From Tolypeutes matacus (lineage: Eukaryota > Chordata > Mammalia > Cingulata > Chlamyphoridae), in NCBI GenBank assembly GCA_026826555.1, contig JAKSZT010054569.1:210667-274666 (forward strand): 64,000 nt of DNA, read 5' to 3'. The notes under the pieces were generated by a model, which worked only from the letters and a program-made list of their open reading frames with translations, did no database searches and was not told the origin of the DNA. The translations under genes and the position numbers were made by a program. Positions 35,860-48,283 of the stretch are shown here, in pieces (within the stretch, counting starts at the first letter, position 1; each line of letters begins with the position of its first letter).

Positions 35860-37140
35860 GGAATAACTTATTAAAAAGTTATCAGGGTGGTGTGTTTTAA
35901 TGAATGTTAATGACCCCAGCAGCTATTTTGACCTGCTTGACCTTTCAATTAAATGGCAAACTATAAGTTTTAATTCTTTTCTCTATCTCTTTAATAGTTT
36001 CTCATGTCTCATTTTGAACTGATAAGCTTGGTAAGAGTTTGCTTAATTATTCACCAAGAAATATGTTCCTATTATTATTTTTTCTCTCTCTCCAAAGCAG
36101 TGAAATAAATTGGGTTGTTAGAAGTGAGGGTAAAGTGCAATATAATATAAATTTAGAAAGTAGGTCAGGTCCTACTTCTCTGTCAGGGATGAAAAATGAA
36201 AGTAAGATTCAGAAAGGGAATATCAGCAATTGACACAAAGAGAGCGCTCCCTAAAGTCAAAGTCATTTGTCATTTGGTTATGGAATTCAGGAATCCTAAT
36301 CAACAGTGTAAATTCCAGGGATGGTAATTCCATTCTGTTCATTGTAGAATTTGTAAGGTATAATAAGACTTTTGGAGTGTAGTTAGTGAGAGGGAAAAAG
36401 AGAGAAGAAGAGAGGGAGACCAGCACTTAGGCAGGATGGAGAACTGGGAAAATCACTGATTATAAAATGAGTTTAATTGTGATTCAGCACTTGTGGCAGA
36501 AAGCAAGGCAGACACAGTGTCTGCTTGTGGCTCAGCATCTGTCATAAAATTAGAGAATAAAATAAATATTTCTCATTTTTGAGAGGTACATTTTTAAAAA
36601 AATTAACAGGTTTATGATTGATGAATTATTTCAGGTTACAGTAGGATCAGTAATGTAGAAATAGCAATTATCTAGTTGTATTTATCTTTTATTTTAAGAT
36701 TAGGAAACCATCACTAAATGAAAGTGAGAAAGTCATAAGCAGATAAAACAAAATTTATAAATTTTAGTTCATAAACAACAGCAATTTATTTGGGAGTTTA
36801 TGATAACTTGCTCCACTTTGAGAGAAATTGATGTCTTCAAAGGTTGCAGTGACTTTTTAAAGAACAGTTAATGAAACGCATGGTGAGTTTAACAAATTGA
36901 AGCATTAGCATATTATTTTTTGTGCTTGCACATGATAATTTATAGAAGATCTAACCCCAAGCAGAAATGGGTAGTATGTGAGTTCTGAAGAATATTTCTT
37001 GAAATAATTCAGAAATAAAAAAAGTATTGTTGGTTGGTAGAGAATATTACTAGGAAAGCTGTGAAGGTTCCTTTAGTGGACTAAAGACCTGCTTAGCTGG
37101 TATAATTAAGATGCTTCTATGGTTGCTAACAAGTAGATAG
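35860..37140. other. Repeat-poor unassigned DNA
   Basis: About 1.3 kb with balanced, non-repetitive text rich in homeodomain-type AT motifs. It is a possible conserved noncoding stretch. No frame longer than about 67 codons is credible. Confidence 0.35.
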
Positions 37141-37249
37141 GCTAGGCCGACTCAGGGGAACCTTCAAGCTCTAAGAATCTTTAACAGAATGTAGGTTAAT
37201 CATCACCTTCTAACCATTTCCCAAATGGAATATTATATTTAGAAGATTA

Positions 37250-37595
37250 GAATATTTGTGATTTATACCTCTGTGCCTTTCACTTGCTGTTGCCTCTGGT
37301 CAAATGTTCTTTTCTTCTTCTTCACCCAATCTTTGAAACTTCAAAACTCAGCACAACTGTTAGCCTCTAGGTAACCTTTAGTGACATGCTTTTATTTATT
37401 TATTTATTCAGGTGCAAATCCTTTATGGTATTATCATCTATATACTATGGTATTTATTACCCTGTCTGGAAATCATGGGTTGTTAGCCTGGGTCTTCCCA
37501 CTGAATGGGTAGACGTAAGGACAGGACCTTATCTGATTATGTATTCCCAGTTCCTTACACAATCCCTAATGTACAAGTTGGCCACACTAAATCAA
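37250..37595 (+). repeat. L2 3' region
   Basis: 'ttcaaaactcagcacaactg', a degenerate 'taacctttagtgacatg', 'aggacaggaccttatctga' and 'ttccttacacaatccctaa' give the L2 3' order. A simple TTTA run at 37390-37410 interrupts it. Confidence 0.6.
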
Positions 37596-37780
37596 TTAAG
37601 TAAAAGGAAACAGCATGGAATTTAAAATTGGAAGACCTGGATTTCAGTCCCAGATCAGCTCACTTCTAGCTGTCCTACCTTGGGGAAATCAAGTAATTCC
37701 TAGTTTGGCAGTGTCCACAGTTTTCAAATGAGGATAATAATAACTTTGTTACATGCTTTTTGTGTGTAAATGGAAGACCA
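37596..37780 (+). repeat. MIR
   Basis: Sense MIR: 'acagcatggaatttaaaatt', 'ctggatttcagtcccagatc' and 'caaatgaggataataataac'. Confidence 0.75.
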
Positions 37781-38425
37781 GGTAAGGCTCCTTTGTAAGC
37801 AGAAAATAATGCATAAACATTACCACTGTTATTGTTTTGGAGAAGGAATGGCATCTCAGAATTTCTTGATCTCATCACACCAAGCAAATATTGATATCAA
37901 ATGCCTCAAACCCCTCTACAGCATGTTTCCCAACTCAAATTATCTTTTGGAGGACAAAACCCTCCTTCCTCTGAACAACACTGAGGGAAAAAGGAATGTT
38001 TGGAAGAGAGATGAGGGCAAGAATAGAGTTAATCTGCAGCCACTCTCACTGAAGAGGGGAAGCAGAGGACAAAGAAGACATGGTTGCTGTAACTTGATTT
38101 TACCAGTATTTAGATGAATAATTGGGGAAAAAAAAAAAAAAACTCTTCTGTAAAATGTATGAGCAAAGAAATCCCTAGTGATAAGTCACTACGTAGATAT
38201 CATGATATCTAGAAGCTAACATTTATAGAATTTTTTTTTATAGTTTTACTTATCCTTGGCTATATTTTTAAAATACCCTGCAACTTTTGGAAGAGATGAA
38301 ATAAATTATGGTGTATGGCTCTTCCTTTCTTTTGAAATAAAAGTATTTTGTCAGTCTTTCCTTTATGTGCAAGGAAGCACTTGAGTAAAAGGATTAGATA
38401 TGTATGTATTCAGAAGGCATGAAAG

Positions 38426-38558
38426 CAACCTTCATGCAGAATAAAAAATGAAAAGTGAAGAGTGACATTTATTTTATTTATATTAAAAAATACAACCTTC
38501 ATGTAGAAATAAAAAATGAAAAATGAAGAGGGACATTTATTTTATTTATATTAAAAAT
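38426..38558 (+). repeat. Tandem duplication, period ~67 bp, two copies
   Basis: The 67-bp unit starting caaccttcatg(c/t)agaa and ending in ttatttatattaaaaa occurs at 38426-38492 and 38493-38558 with few differences. Confidence 0.85.
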
Positions 38559-38589
38559 GCTTTAGGGTAAGATGGAGATGCTTCCACTG

Positions 38590-39242
38590 AGACCAACTAA
38601 TTTTTTTTTTATCTTTTATTTTTATTTAATAGTGTTAGAGAGCCACAGAAGTTTAAGGACTACACTGAGTAAAGTTCCAAGAACATTTTTAGAAAATGAA
38701 ATAAGGACTTTTAGTGCCCTCTCTGTGTAATAATTGATTCTGGATAGAGACTAGAAGCTGATAATCTGTGCTCATCCCAGGCTGAGGACTACTTCTGGGG
38801 TGAAAAGTAAGCAGCCGGATCTTAGCAGTCATGAAGGGTTGGAATGACAAAGTTAAAGACTTAAAATTCCTCAAACAAATGGCCAGCTTCCCTTCTAATA
38901 TAATTAGTGAATTTCAAATGTGCATAGAACCAGGAGAGTGAAGAATTAAACCCAAATCTCAGAAAAGCTGAGTAGAATTTTTCAGTTTCCTACTACTTAG
39001 GAAACAGATACTAAGCACAAGGGACTGGAAATGAAGAGATGAGAACAGAAAGCTCCCCAAAGAATGGTGAATTGACATGGATAGATGCTTCCCACTTCTA
39101 TTCCTGGAGGCACTTGCAGATTTGAAAACAGCTAGAATATAAGAATCCAGCCTTAGATCCTGAAAGAAGAACATTGCAATTGACAGGAAACAAAGAGAAT
39201 TTGCTAAGACCTGGAATAATAAAGTTGGAAACTTGATGGGTT
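38590..39242 (+). repeat. Probable L1M 5' region
   Basis: Sequence without usable frames. I infer it is the left half of the old L1M that continues after the nested L1 at 44.3 kb. The inference rests on position and composition more than a clear match. Confidence 0.35.
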
Positions 39243-39255
39243 TAAAGTCCAGCTT

Positions 39256-40494
39256 GGGAGTTCCAGGAAGATGGCATCAGAGTAGGAAAGCTGGGCTCAA
39301 CTCTCTCACAAAAACAATGGAGAGAGGGCCAAAAGCTGACTGAAGGACCTGCTTTGGGCATCAGCAGAACAAGACAGTGCTAGCCCACTCCCAGGAGGGT
39401 GAGGTACAGAGAGACAAGGTATCTGAAAGAACAAACGTGAGTTAGCAAACACTGTAGTGGCCTGGAAGGGCTCCCAACCACAAACCCCAAGATATTAAGC
39501 TGGGATAAAACCCCTGGCTCACTGCAGCCGGCTGATAAGGGAACAGACATCTTCCTCCCTTTCAGCTGTTACAAGGGAAAAGGCAGGGGAAGTTGGAGGG
39601 CTTCTCGTCAGTGAATTCAGCCAGCAGAGCCAGCTTTGAATCTCTGCTCTTGTCAGTCCAAAACAGAAAAGCAGGGATTGAAAGAAAACTCCTCTGTGAA
39701 AAGGTGCTCCCATGGGTACCATCTGCTTGCCGGTCTGGAAATTGCACAGAGAAAAAAACACTTAAGGGGCTCTCATTATCCCACCTCCTGGGAGAAAATC
39801 CACACCCCATTAGTGAGTCCATGGCCTGATTTTGATAACTTCAGCTGAGCAATTTTAAAGACTTAGAATAAGTTGAACCAAATATCAAAGAAGAGCTGTG
39901 GAAAAAACAATAGGCAAGAGAGAGAAATTGGCCATAAGAGTAAATTCACCAACATATTCAGATGCCTAGACATCAGCAAAAAATTACAAGCTATACTAGG
40001 AAAGAAGAAAAGATGGTCCAGCCAAAGGAACAAACCAAATATCATAAGAGATACAGGATTTAAGACAATTAATCAATGATAATCACACAGTTCTCCTAAA
40101 TCAATTTTAAAAATTGAAAAAAAAAAAAAAAAAAGACTAATGAGATAAAGGGTATTAAGAAGACACTGGGTGAGCATAAAGAACAATTTTGAAAGCCTGC
40201 AAAGAAAAGTTAACAGAGCTTATGGAAATGAAAGATATAATGGGTGAGATTCAAAAAACATTAGAGGCACATAAGAGCAGATTGATTGTTCAAAGACAGA
40301 ATTAATGATTTCAGAGGCAGAACTTCTGAACTGGAAAAGACAGGAGAACAGAAAGAGAAGAGAATGGGAAAAGTGGAACAAAGTCTCAGGGAATTGAATG
40401 ACAAGGTGTAACACACAAAAATATACACTATCGGTGTCCCAGAAAGAGAAGAGAATGGAAAAGAGGCAGAAAAAATATTTGAGGAAATAATGAC
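39256..40494 (+). pseudogene. L1 5'UTR and truncated ORF1
   Basis: The L1 5'UTR is followed (about 40.08-40.49 kb) by ORF1 coiled-coil sequence rich in Glu, Lys and Leu (for example ENGKEAEKIFEEIM just before the break). At about 40490 the text switches to L1 3'UTR. ORF1's RNA-binding part is absent. A pure A run at 40118-40134 lies in the region. Confidence 0.7.
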
Positions 40495-41095
40495 TGTGCT
40501 ATTATGAACTAAATATACTGTGTAAACTCATGGAGTTAATAATTATAATATAGAATATAGGTCACCAAAAACCAGAAGGATAGAAAATGGAAAGCTGAGA
40601 ATTAATCTGTGCAGAATTGGTAAAAAGGTTGTTTGTAAATGTTTGGAAATGAATAGAAATAGTTAAAGCATATCATGGTGTTTGTAACTGGCAGTGCTAT
40701 TGAATGGGTATGACAGTGGTTGAAAAGGAAAGTCTAAGGTCATGTATATTACTAGAAAGAAAGTTAAAAACTGTAACATGGGACTGTATAAAATAATAAA
40801 GCCTCATATAAAACTCGGATATGGGTAATATTGAATATATAAGACTGTTTTTACAAAATAAAAATACAAATATACTAGAGAAAAGGAAAAAGAATAGCAG
40901 CTATGTATGGCAGGAGAAGCATAGATTGTGATGAATTTTTTTGTTTGTTTTTTGTTTATTATTATTATTGAAATAATGAAAGCACCCTGGGAATGATTGG
41001 GGTGATAAATGCACAAATATGTGATTACACTGAATATCATTGATTGTGCTCTTTGGATGTAGTTATGCTTTATTTTGAAAAAAATCTCTATTGCA
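40495..41095 (+). repeat. L1 3'UTR, internal copy
   Basis: About 600 bp collinear with 43675-44275. Shared phrases include 'gtaaactcatggagttaat', 'aatggaaagctgag', 'gttgtttg(t/g)aaatgtttgg' and 'tataagactgtttttacaaa'. A 129-codon minus-strand frame at 40804-41193 is antisense UTR and not a gene. Confidence 0.85.
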
Positions 41096-41259
41096 TAGAT
41101 GTAAAGAGAATATTCCTCTATGAGATATTTCTTTCTTCTTATGAACATATGCTGGGGAAGAAATTTGCAATTAAACTTAAGAAGAAGCTTCATTACTTTT
41201 GAGTTTTAGGGCAATAAATTATAGAAATTGTAAAAAAACAAACCAAACCAAAACAAAAT

Positions 41260-43690
41260 ACTCCCAAAGATGAAAAGTTCAGGACCAGATGGCTTCAGGG
41301 GTGAATTCTACCAATCATTCAAAGATGATTTAATACCAATCTTGCTCAAGCTCTTCCAAAAAACTGAACAGGAAAGAACACTACCAAGCTCATTCTGTGA
41401 AGCCAACGTTACCCTAATACCAAAACAAGATAAAGATACTATGAAAAAAGAAAATTACAAACCAATATCCCTAATGAATATAGATGCAAAAATCCTCAAC
41501 AAAATATTTGCAAACTAAATCCAAAAACACATTAAAAGAATTATACACCATGATCAAGTGGGTTTTATACCAGGTATGCGGGGGTGGTTCAACACAAGAA
41601 AATCAATTAGTGTAATAAACCACATTGATAAAATGAAGAAGAAAGGTCACATGATCCTCTCAACTGATCTAGAAAAGGCATTTGACAAAATACAGCATCC
41701 TTTCTTGATTAAAAACACTCCAAAAATAGGAATAGAAGGAAGCTTTCTTAATATGGTAAAATGCATATATGAAAAACATACAGCTAGCATTGTACTCAAC
41801 AGTGAAACACTGAAAGTTTTCCTGCTGAGATCAAGAACAAGACAAGGATCCCCACTGTCACCACTGTTATTCAGTACTGTGCTAGAAGTTCTAGCTAGTG
41901 CTATGAGGCTAGACAAAGAAATAAAAGGAACCCAAAAAGAAAGAAGAAGTAAAACTTTCAGTATTTGCTGGTGATATCCTATATCTGGAAAATCCTGAAC
42001 GATCTACCACAAAGTTACTAGAACTCATAAACAAGTTCAGCAAAGTGGCGAGATATAAGATTAATAAAAAAAAAAAAAAATCAATAGCACTTCCATACAC
42101 TACTGATGAACAATCTGAAGAGGAAATCAGAAAAAAAAATTCCATTTATAGTAGTGACTAAAAGAATCAACTATTTAGGAATAAACTTAACCAAGGACAT
42201 CAAGAATCTCTATTCAGAAAAGTACAAAACATTGCTAAAAGAAACTGAAGAAGACATAAATAAGTGCAAAGACATTCTGTGTTCATGGATTGGAAGACTA
42301 AATATTGTTAAGATGTCAGTCTAACCAAACTGATTTACAGATTCAACGCAATCATCAAAAAATCCAATAGCATTTTTTTTTTTGCAGAAATGGAAAAGCC
42401 AATTATCAAATTATTGAAAGGATTAGGGGTCTCGAAGAGCCAAACTTATCTTAAAGAAAAAGATTGCAGTCAGAGGACTCTTACTTCCTGACTTCAAAGC
42501 ATATTACTTAACTACAGTGGTAAAAACAGCATGGTACTGGCATAAAGACAGACAGATTGACCAATGGAACCAAACTGAGATCTCAGAAATGGACCATCAT
42601 ATCTACAGTCAAGTGATTTTTGACAAGAAGGTAAAGCTCTCCCAGCTGGGCCAGAACAGCTGGGAGAATTGGATAGCCATATCCAAAAGAAAGAAAGGGG
42701 ACTCCTGTATCAAACCTTCTGCAAAAATTAACTCAAAATGGATCAAGAACCTAAATATAAAAGTGACAACCATAAAACTCCTAGAAGAAAATGTAGGAAA
42801 ACATCTTCAAAATGTTGTGGTAGTTGATAGTTCCTTAAACCTTACACAGAAAGCATGAGTAACAAAAGTGAAAATAGGTAAATGGGACTGCCTCAAAATT
42901 CAGCACTTTTGCACCTCAAAAGACTTTGTCGAAAAGGTAAAAAGGCAACTGACTCATTGGGAGAAAATATTTGGCAATCACAGATCTGATAAGGGTTTAA
43001 TATCCATGATATATAAAGAGATCATACCACTCAACAATAAAAAAACAAACTCCCTGGTTAAAAAATGGGCAAGAGACTTGAAAAAACAATTGACCAAAGA
43101 ATAAATACAAATGGCAAAAAACCAAAACAAAAACACATGAAAAAATGCTCAACAGCACTAGCTGATGCAAATCAAGAGTACAATGAGATATCATTTCACA
43201 CTTATTAGACTGACCACTATTTTAAAAAGTTAGAAAACTGTAAATGTTGGAGAAGATGTGGAGAGATAGGAACAATTTATTCACTGTTGGTTGTACACAA
43301 CAGTGTAGAATGGTACAGCCACTGTGGAGGACTGTTAGGCAGTTCCTAAGGAAGTTGAATATAGACTTGCCATAAGATCTGGTAATACCATTACTAGGTA
43401 TATACTCAGAAGAACTGAAATAAATGACATGAACAGACATCTGCACACCGATGTTCATTGTGGCATTATTCATGATTGCCAAAAGTTGGAAACAACCCAA
43501 GTGTCCATCAACTGATGAATGGATAAGCAAATTGAAGTGTTTACACATGAGGGACTATTATGCAGCAGTAAGAAGAAATGAAGTAGTAAAGCATATGACA
43601 ACACGGATGAACCTGGAAGACATTATACTGAATGAACCAAGCCAGACAAAAAAGGACAAATACTGTATGATTGCACTATAATGAGCTAAA
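41260..43690 (+). pseudogene. L1 ORF2 relic (mid-RT to C terminus)
   Basis: Sense ORF2 from the RT palm ([16 protein letters not shown] at 41270) onward, in several frames (41270-41518, 41558-41974, 42517-42858, 42868-43104, 43451-43681). It includes '[12 protein letters not shown]' and '[13 protein letters not shown]'. At 41964-41975 the catalytic (F/Y)ADD box reads FAGD, so one RT aspartate is lost. The endonuclease domain and RT start are missing. Frameshifts and stops make it dead. Confidence 0.9.
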
Positions 43691-44279
43691 TATATTATGT
43701 AAACTCATGGAGTTAATGATTAGATTATAGTTCACCAGAAAATAGAAGGATGGTAGAGAATGGAAAGCTGAGGGTTAACCTGTGCAGAATTAGTAAAAAA
43801 AAGTTGTTTGGAAATGTTTGGAAATGAATAGAAATGATGAAAGCACATCATAGTGTTTGTAACTAGTAGAGCTATTACATGGGTATGACTGGTTGAAAGG
43901 GCAAGTGTAAGGTCATGAAATTACTAGAAGGAAAGCTAAAAAAATGTACATAGCGAAACCTCATGTAAAGCACAAATGTGGGTGATATTGCGTATATAAG
44001 ACTGTTTTTACAAAATATAAATACAAATAAATTAGAGAGATGGAAACAGAATAGCAGCTACGTAGGGCAGGGGAAGCATAGTTTGTGATGAGCTTTGTTT
44101 GTTTGTTTGTTTGGTTGGTTGGTTTTTATTCATTATTATTATTGGAATAATGTAAATGTCCTAAAAAATGATTGAAGTGGTGAATGCACAACTATGTGTT
44201 TATACCGGATACCACTGATTATACACTTTGGATGGATTTATGCTTTATTAATATGTATCAATAAAATTTATTTGTTAAA
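43691..44279 (+). repeat. L1 3'UTR, terminal copy
   Basis: Terminal 3'UTR of the L1 block, ending 'atcaataaaatttatttgtt' and a short A run. It contains GTTT/GGTT simple repeats at 44095-44127. Confidence 0.8.
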
Positions 44280-44977
44280 AAAATTCTAGCTTGTCTCCTC
44301 CTCAAGACAATTGTTAAATTCTGATGTTGTGTGGGAATGGAGGCTAAAGAGATCAGCTGAAAACCCCTGAAAATACAGCAGTCTCTCATTGCTGAGGAGA
44401 CAAAGACTCACAACGCTATTAACTGAGAGCCCTGGAGGCACATTCTTAGGAAAGGCACAAACAGGAATTTGATAGCATTTTAGCAAAATTGCAACACTGT
44501 CTAGGTCCAAAGTGGTCTGTGATTGGATTAATATGATTAGTCCCCTCCTATCTGTTTAGAAGAAGAAAGGGTGAACCCTCTCTTTTGGTAGATAAAATCA
44601 TTTGAAGCATTTGCAATTTTAAAACCTGATATCTGGCATTCAACCAAAAATTATTAGGCCTGTGAAGAGATAGGATCATCAGACCAAACTCTCAGAGATA
44701 AAGTAGGCATTAGAAGCAACTGACAAGTAATCCAGGTATCAGATTTGACAGGCAAATTATTTCAAATAACTTTGATTAGGTGTTCAAGAAAATAGAGGCA
44801 AAGAGGAAAAATATATAGAAAGAATGCAGCATTTCAATATGAAATTTGAATCCATAATGAGAATTAAATGGGCATTCTTGCACTGAATACCATCTCTGAA
44901 TTGGTGCATTTAACTGCAAATTGAACATTCCAGAAGGCAGGTCAATGAATGGAAAGAATGGTCAAAAGAAAACATCT

Positions 44978-45114
44978 AAAATGAAGTACAGAGGGGGACG
45001 GATGTGGCTCAAATGGTTGGGCGTCCGTCTCCCATATGGAGGGACCTGGGTTCGATACCCGGGACCTCCCGGTAAAAAAAATAAATAAATAAATAAATAA
45101 AATGAAATACAGAG
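44978..45114 (+). mobile_element. DAS-SINE monomer with TSD
   Basis: aaaatga(a/a)(g/a)tacagag at 44978-44993 and 45099-45114 (one difference) flank a 105-bp insert. The insert has an A-box-like 'tggctcaaatggttgggcg', a B-box-like ggttcgatacccggg at about 45049-45063, and an (AAAT)n tail. It is a short, recent-looking tRNA-derived SINE. Confidence 0.9.
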
Positions 45115-47070
45115 ACAAAAATGAACTAATAAAAATATACAGCAGTGTAAGAGACATGTGGGTTGTGCTCAAAAGGTCTAACATATGCATAATTGGAGTT
45201 ACAGAGGGAGAGGAAAGAGAATGAAGAATAAACAATTTTTAACTGGGTAGTGGCTGAAAATTTTTCCTAAACTGCTGAAAGACTTTAACTAATGGATTCA
45301 GACAACTCAGAGAAAGCCAGGTAGGTAAGAAGAAATTAAACATTACCAAAGCACATCATGGTAAAGTTGTTGAAAACCAGAGAAAGAGGAAAAATGTTTA
45401 AATTGGCCAGAGAAGAAAAGACATTCTACATTTAAAGCATCAAGTGACATCTGACTTTTCAGCAGAGCTGAAAGAAGCCAGGAGGAAATGTAATGATATT
45501 TTTAATGTGCTGAAACACAACTGCCAAATTAGAATTCTATGCCAAGCAAATATATCCTTCAAAGATGAAGGGGGACATGAAGATATTTTCTGCCTGAATC
45601 TGGGAGAATTCATCATGAGAAGGTCTGAATTAAAAAAAAAAAATACTAAAGGGAATTCTAGGGGAAGAATGAATGATTTCAGATCGAATATGGAAGTTCA
45701 GGAAGGAATGTGGTGAAATAGTAAATGTGTGGATCAGTGTGAAGGGATGTTGACTATGGAAAACAATATTCATAATGTCCTATATATTTTAAAATATATT
45801 TAGAATTAAAATGTGTGACAAAAATAACATGAAAGGTTAAAAGAGGTAAATGAAGTTAAAGTATTCTAAGTGCTTGCATTATTGGAAAAGTGGTAAAAGT
45901 TATATATATGCTACATTATACTATCTCAGGAATGCATGTCATAATTTATACAGTGCCACTAAACGAATAGCAAAATAGCAAATAGCTAATAATTTAATGG
46001 GGGGAAATAGTATGACACATTTAATATACAATGCAAAAATTAGGGAAAAAAAGTAAAATGGGTTGGTCAAATAGAAAACAGATATTAAAGTGGCAGATGT
46101 AAGCAAAATAAATAATAATGTTATATGTAAATGGAAAAAGTACTTATACTTAGATACATTAAACATAATGGACTAAAGAGATTCAAATAAGCAATTATAT
46201 TCCATGCAAAAACAAAATAAACAAAAGTTGAAGTAGCTATATTAATATCAGACAAAATAGACTTTCAGGTGTTAAACAGTGTTAGAGATAAAGAGATGAA
46301 TTTCATAATAAAAATCTGTCAGAACGGTATCACAATCCTAAATCTGTGTTCACTCAATAATGCATCTTCATGATGTATGAAGTAAAACAATATAATTTAA
46401 AGTATAAATGAACATATCAAACTTAATAGAGGCAGACTTTAACACACTTTTCACTATAACTTATAATAGACAAAACCCTGAAGAATATTAAAGATCTGAA
46501 CAACAAAAGTTATGTTTGTTCTCACTGATATATAAAGATAACATGACATCTAATCACAGTAAATTTCCCATTATTTTTAAGGGCACATGAAGCATTTACC
46601 AAAATCACCAAATGCTGGACCATGAAGAAAGTGTTAGTGAATTTCAAAGGATTAATATCAGAGTATGCTGGCTAATCTCCAGTGGAATCAAGCTAGAAAT
46701 ATATAATTAAAAACTAACTGGAAATTTTCTCATCTCCTGGATATTAAACAAAGCATTTATAAGTAATTCATAGTCAAAGAAGAAATTACAACTGAACTTA
46801 GAGAATAACTTGACTTGAATTCCAGCAAAGATCTAACATTTTTTAAAAAGTAGAACTAAAACACAAATTTTAGCTTTGCACGCATATATTAATGAATGAA
46901 TCTGGGAAAACAGCAAAATGTAAGTATATTAAGTAGAAAGTAAGAAATAATAAAGCCAATAGCAAAAATTAATAAAATATGAAAGAGTAAAATAGAGAAG
47001 AGTAACAAAGGCAAAATTGGCTCTTTGAAAAGATTAATAGCATTGATAAAGACCTAGGATGTCTTATCAA

Positions 47071-47193
47071 AAAGAAAGAAAGAGATGAGACAGAAAGAAA
47101 AAAGGAAAGAAGAAAGGAATGAAGGGAGGAAGGAAGTGGGAAAGGAATGAAGGAGGAAAGGAAGGAAGGAAGAAAGGGAGGGAAGGAGGGAAA
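47071..47193 (+). repeat. Polypurine GGAA/GAAA tract
   Basis: Over about 120 bp the plus strand is almost purely A and G (GAAA, GGAA and GAAGG units). The minus-strand Ser/Pro/Phe frames opposite it (46969-47309) are artefacts of the pyrimidine strand. Confidence 0.9.
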
Positions 47194-47791
47194 ACACAAA
47201 AGGAGAAATGACCATTATCACTATGGTGATGTTCATTAAAATAATAGGAATATATTAAGAAAAAAATTTTGCCAATAGTTTTTTTTAACAATTTAGATGA
47301 AATAGACAAATTCCTCAGTTAACAAACTTGCCCAAACCGAAAGTGGTAGCAAAAAATCTATTATCTAGTATTTAGGAAAAAACTGAATCTGTTGCTAATT
47401 ACCTTACATATGTGTGCATGCAAACATCACACACAATATTCATATGACATCACCAGTGAATTCTTCCAACTCTTTAAGGAAAAAAAAAATTCTTCCAAAG
47501 AATAGAAACAAAGAGAACTCTTTCCAACTCTTACTATGAGGCCAATATAACCTGATCGCCACACCTGATAAAGACATTTTTTTTTAAAGTTACAAACCAA
47601 TCTTTCTCATGGACACAATGAAAAATTCTTAACAAAACTCAAGCAAAATGCATCTAGCAAAATATATAAAGATGTCAATGCATCTTGACTGAACTAGTTA
47701 TAGTCCAGGAATGTAAGGGTGAATTAACATTTGGATATCAATCACTGCAATTCTCAAGATTAGCAGAAAAGTGGGGAAATTGGCACATGGT

Positions 47792-47818
47792 CTTTTTTTT
47801 TTTTTTTTTTTTTTTTTC
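47792..47818 (+). repeat. Poly(T) run
   Basis: About 26 consecutive T residues just upstream of the MaLR LTR. This may be an antisense poly(A) tail of something no longer recognisable. Confidence 0.6.
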
Positions 47819-47846
47819 TGCAGAAAAACATTTGAAAAAATTCAGT

Positions 47847-48283
47847 CCCTATTGGAGATTGAATCATGCTCCCACAAAAGGCATGTTCAGGTCCTGGTCC
47901 TGTGGGTATGAACCCATCTGTAATTAGGACCTGTGAAGATGTTATTAGTTAAGGTGTCTCCAAACTGAATGAGGGTGGGACTTAATTCAGTAAGGCTGAA
48001 ATCCTTATAAGCAGAGGAAATTGGAGACCAAAGTAGAAGCCACTGAGAGCAGCCAGAAGCTGGTTTCAGCAGAGCCCACGTAAAGAAAGGATACGATGCC
48101 CCCATGTACATTGCCATGTGATGGAAGCCAGGGAATTCCAAAGACTGCTGGCTAGCCAGAAGATGCCAACCCTGGGAAGAAGCATGCCTTCTAGCCTCGG
48201 AAACTGCGAGCCAACAAATTCCTCTTGTTAAGCTAATTCACTGTATTGTATTTGTTTTAGCAGCTGGTAAACTAAGATAACCT
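47847..48283 (+). repeat. MaLR-type solo LTR
   Basis: Sense LTR from 'tattggagattgaatcatgc' to 'agcagctggtaaactaag'. Middle blocks are 'cctgtgaagatgttattag', 'aaatccttataagcagagg' and 'gccatgtgatggaagccag'. It is a solo LTR inside the old L1M. Confidence 0.75.

Larger units (their letters stand above)
39243..44292 (+). mobile_element. Rearranged L1 block with candidate TSD
   Basis: Candidate TSD: aaagtccagcttg (39243-39255) and aaattctagcttg (44280-44292), 11 of 13 identical. Between them lie, in order: an L1 5' end ('ccaggaagatggcatcagag'), ORF1 coiled-coil sequence, a first 3'UTR (40495-41095), a spacer (41096-41255), ORF2 from mid-RT to its end (41260-43680) and a second 3'UTR (43681-44279). 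ORF1's end and ORF2's start are missing. Confidence 0.6.

Noticed and set aside
40804..41193. 129-codon minus-strand frame
   Set aside because: Lies in an L1 3'UTR copy and spacer; AT-rich and without domain.
46969..47309. Ser/Pro/Phe-rich minus-strand frames
   Set aside because: Products of a polypurine microsatellite.
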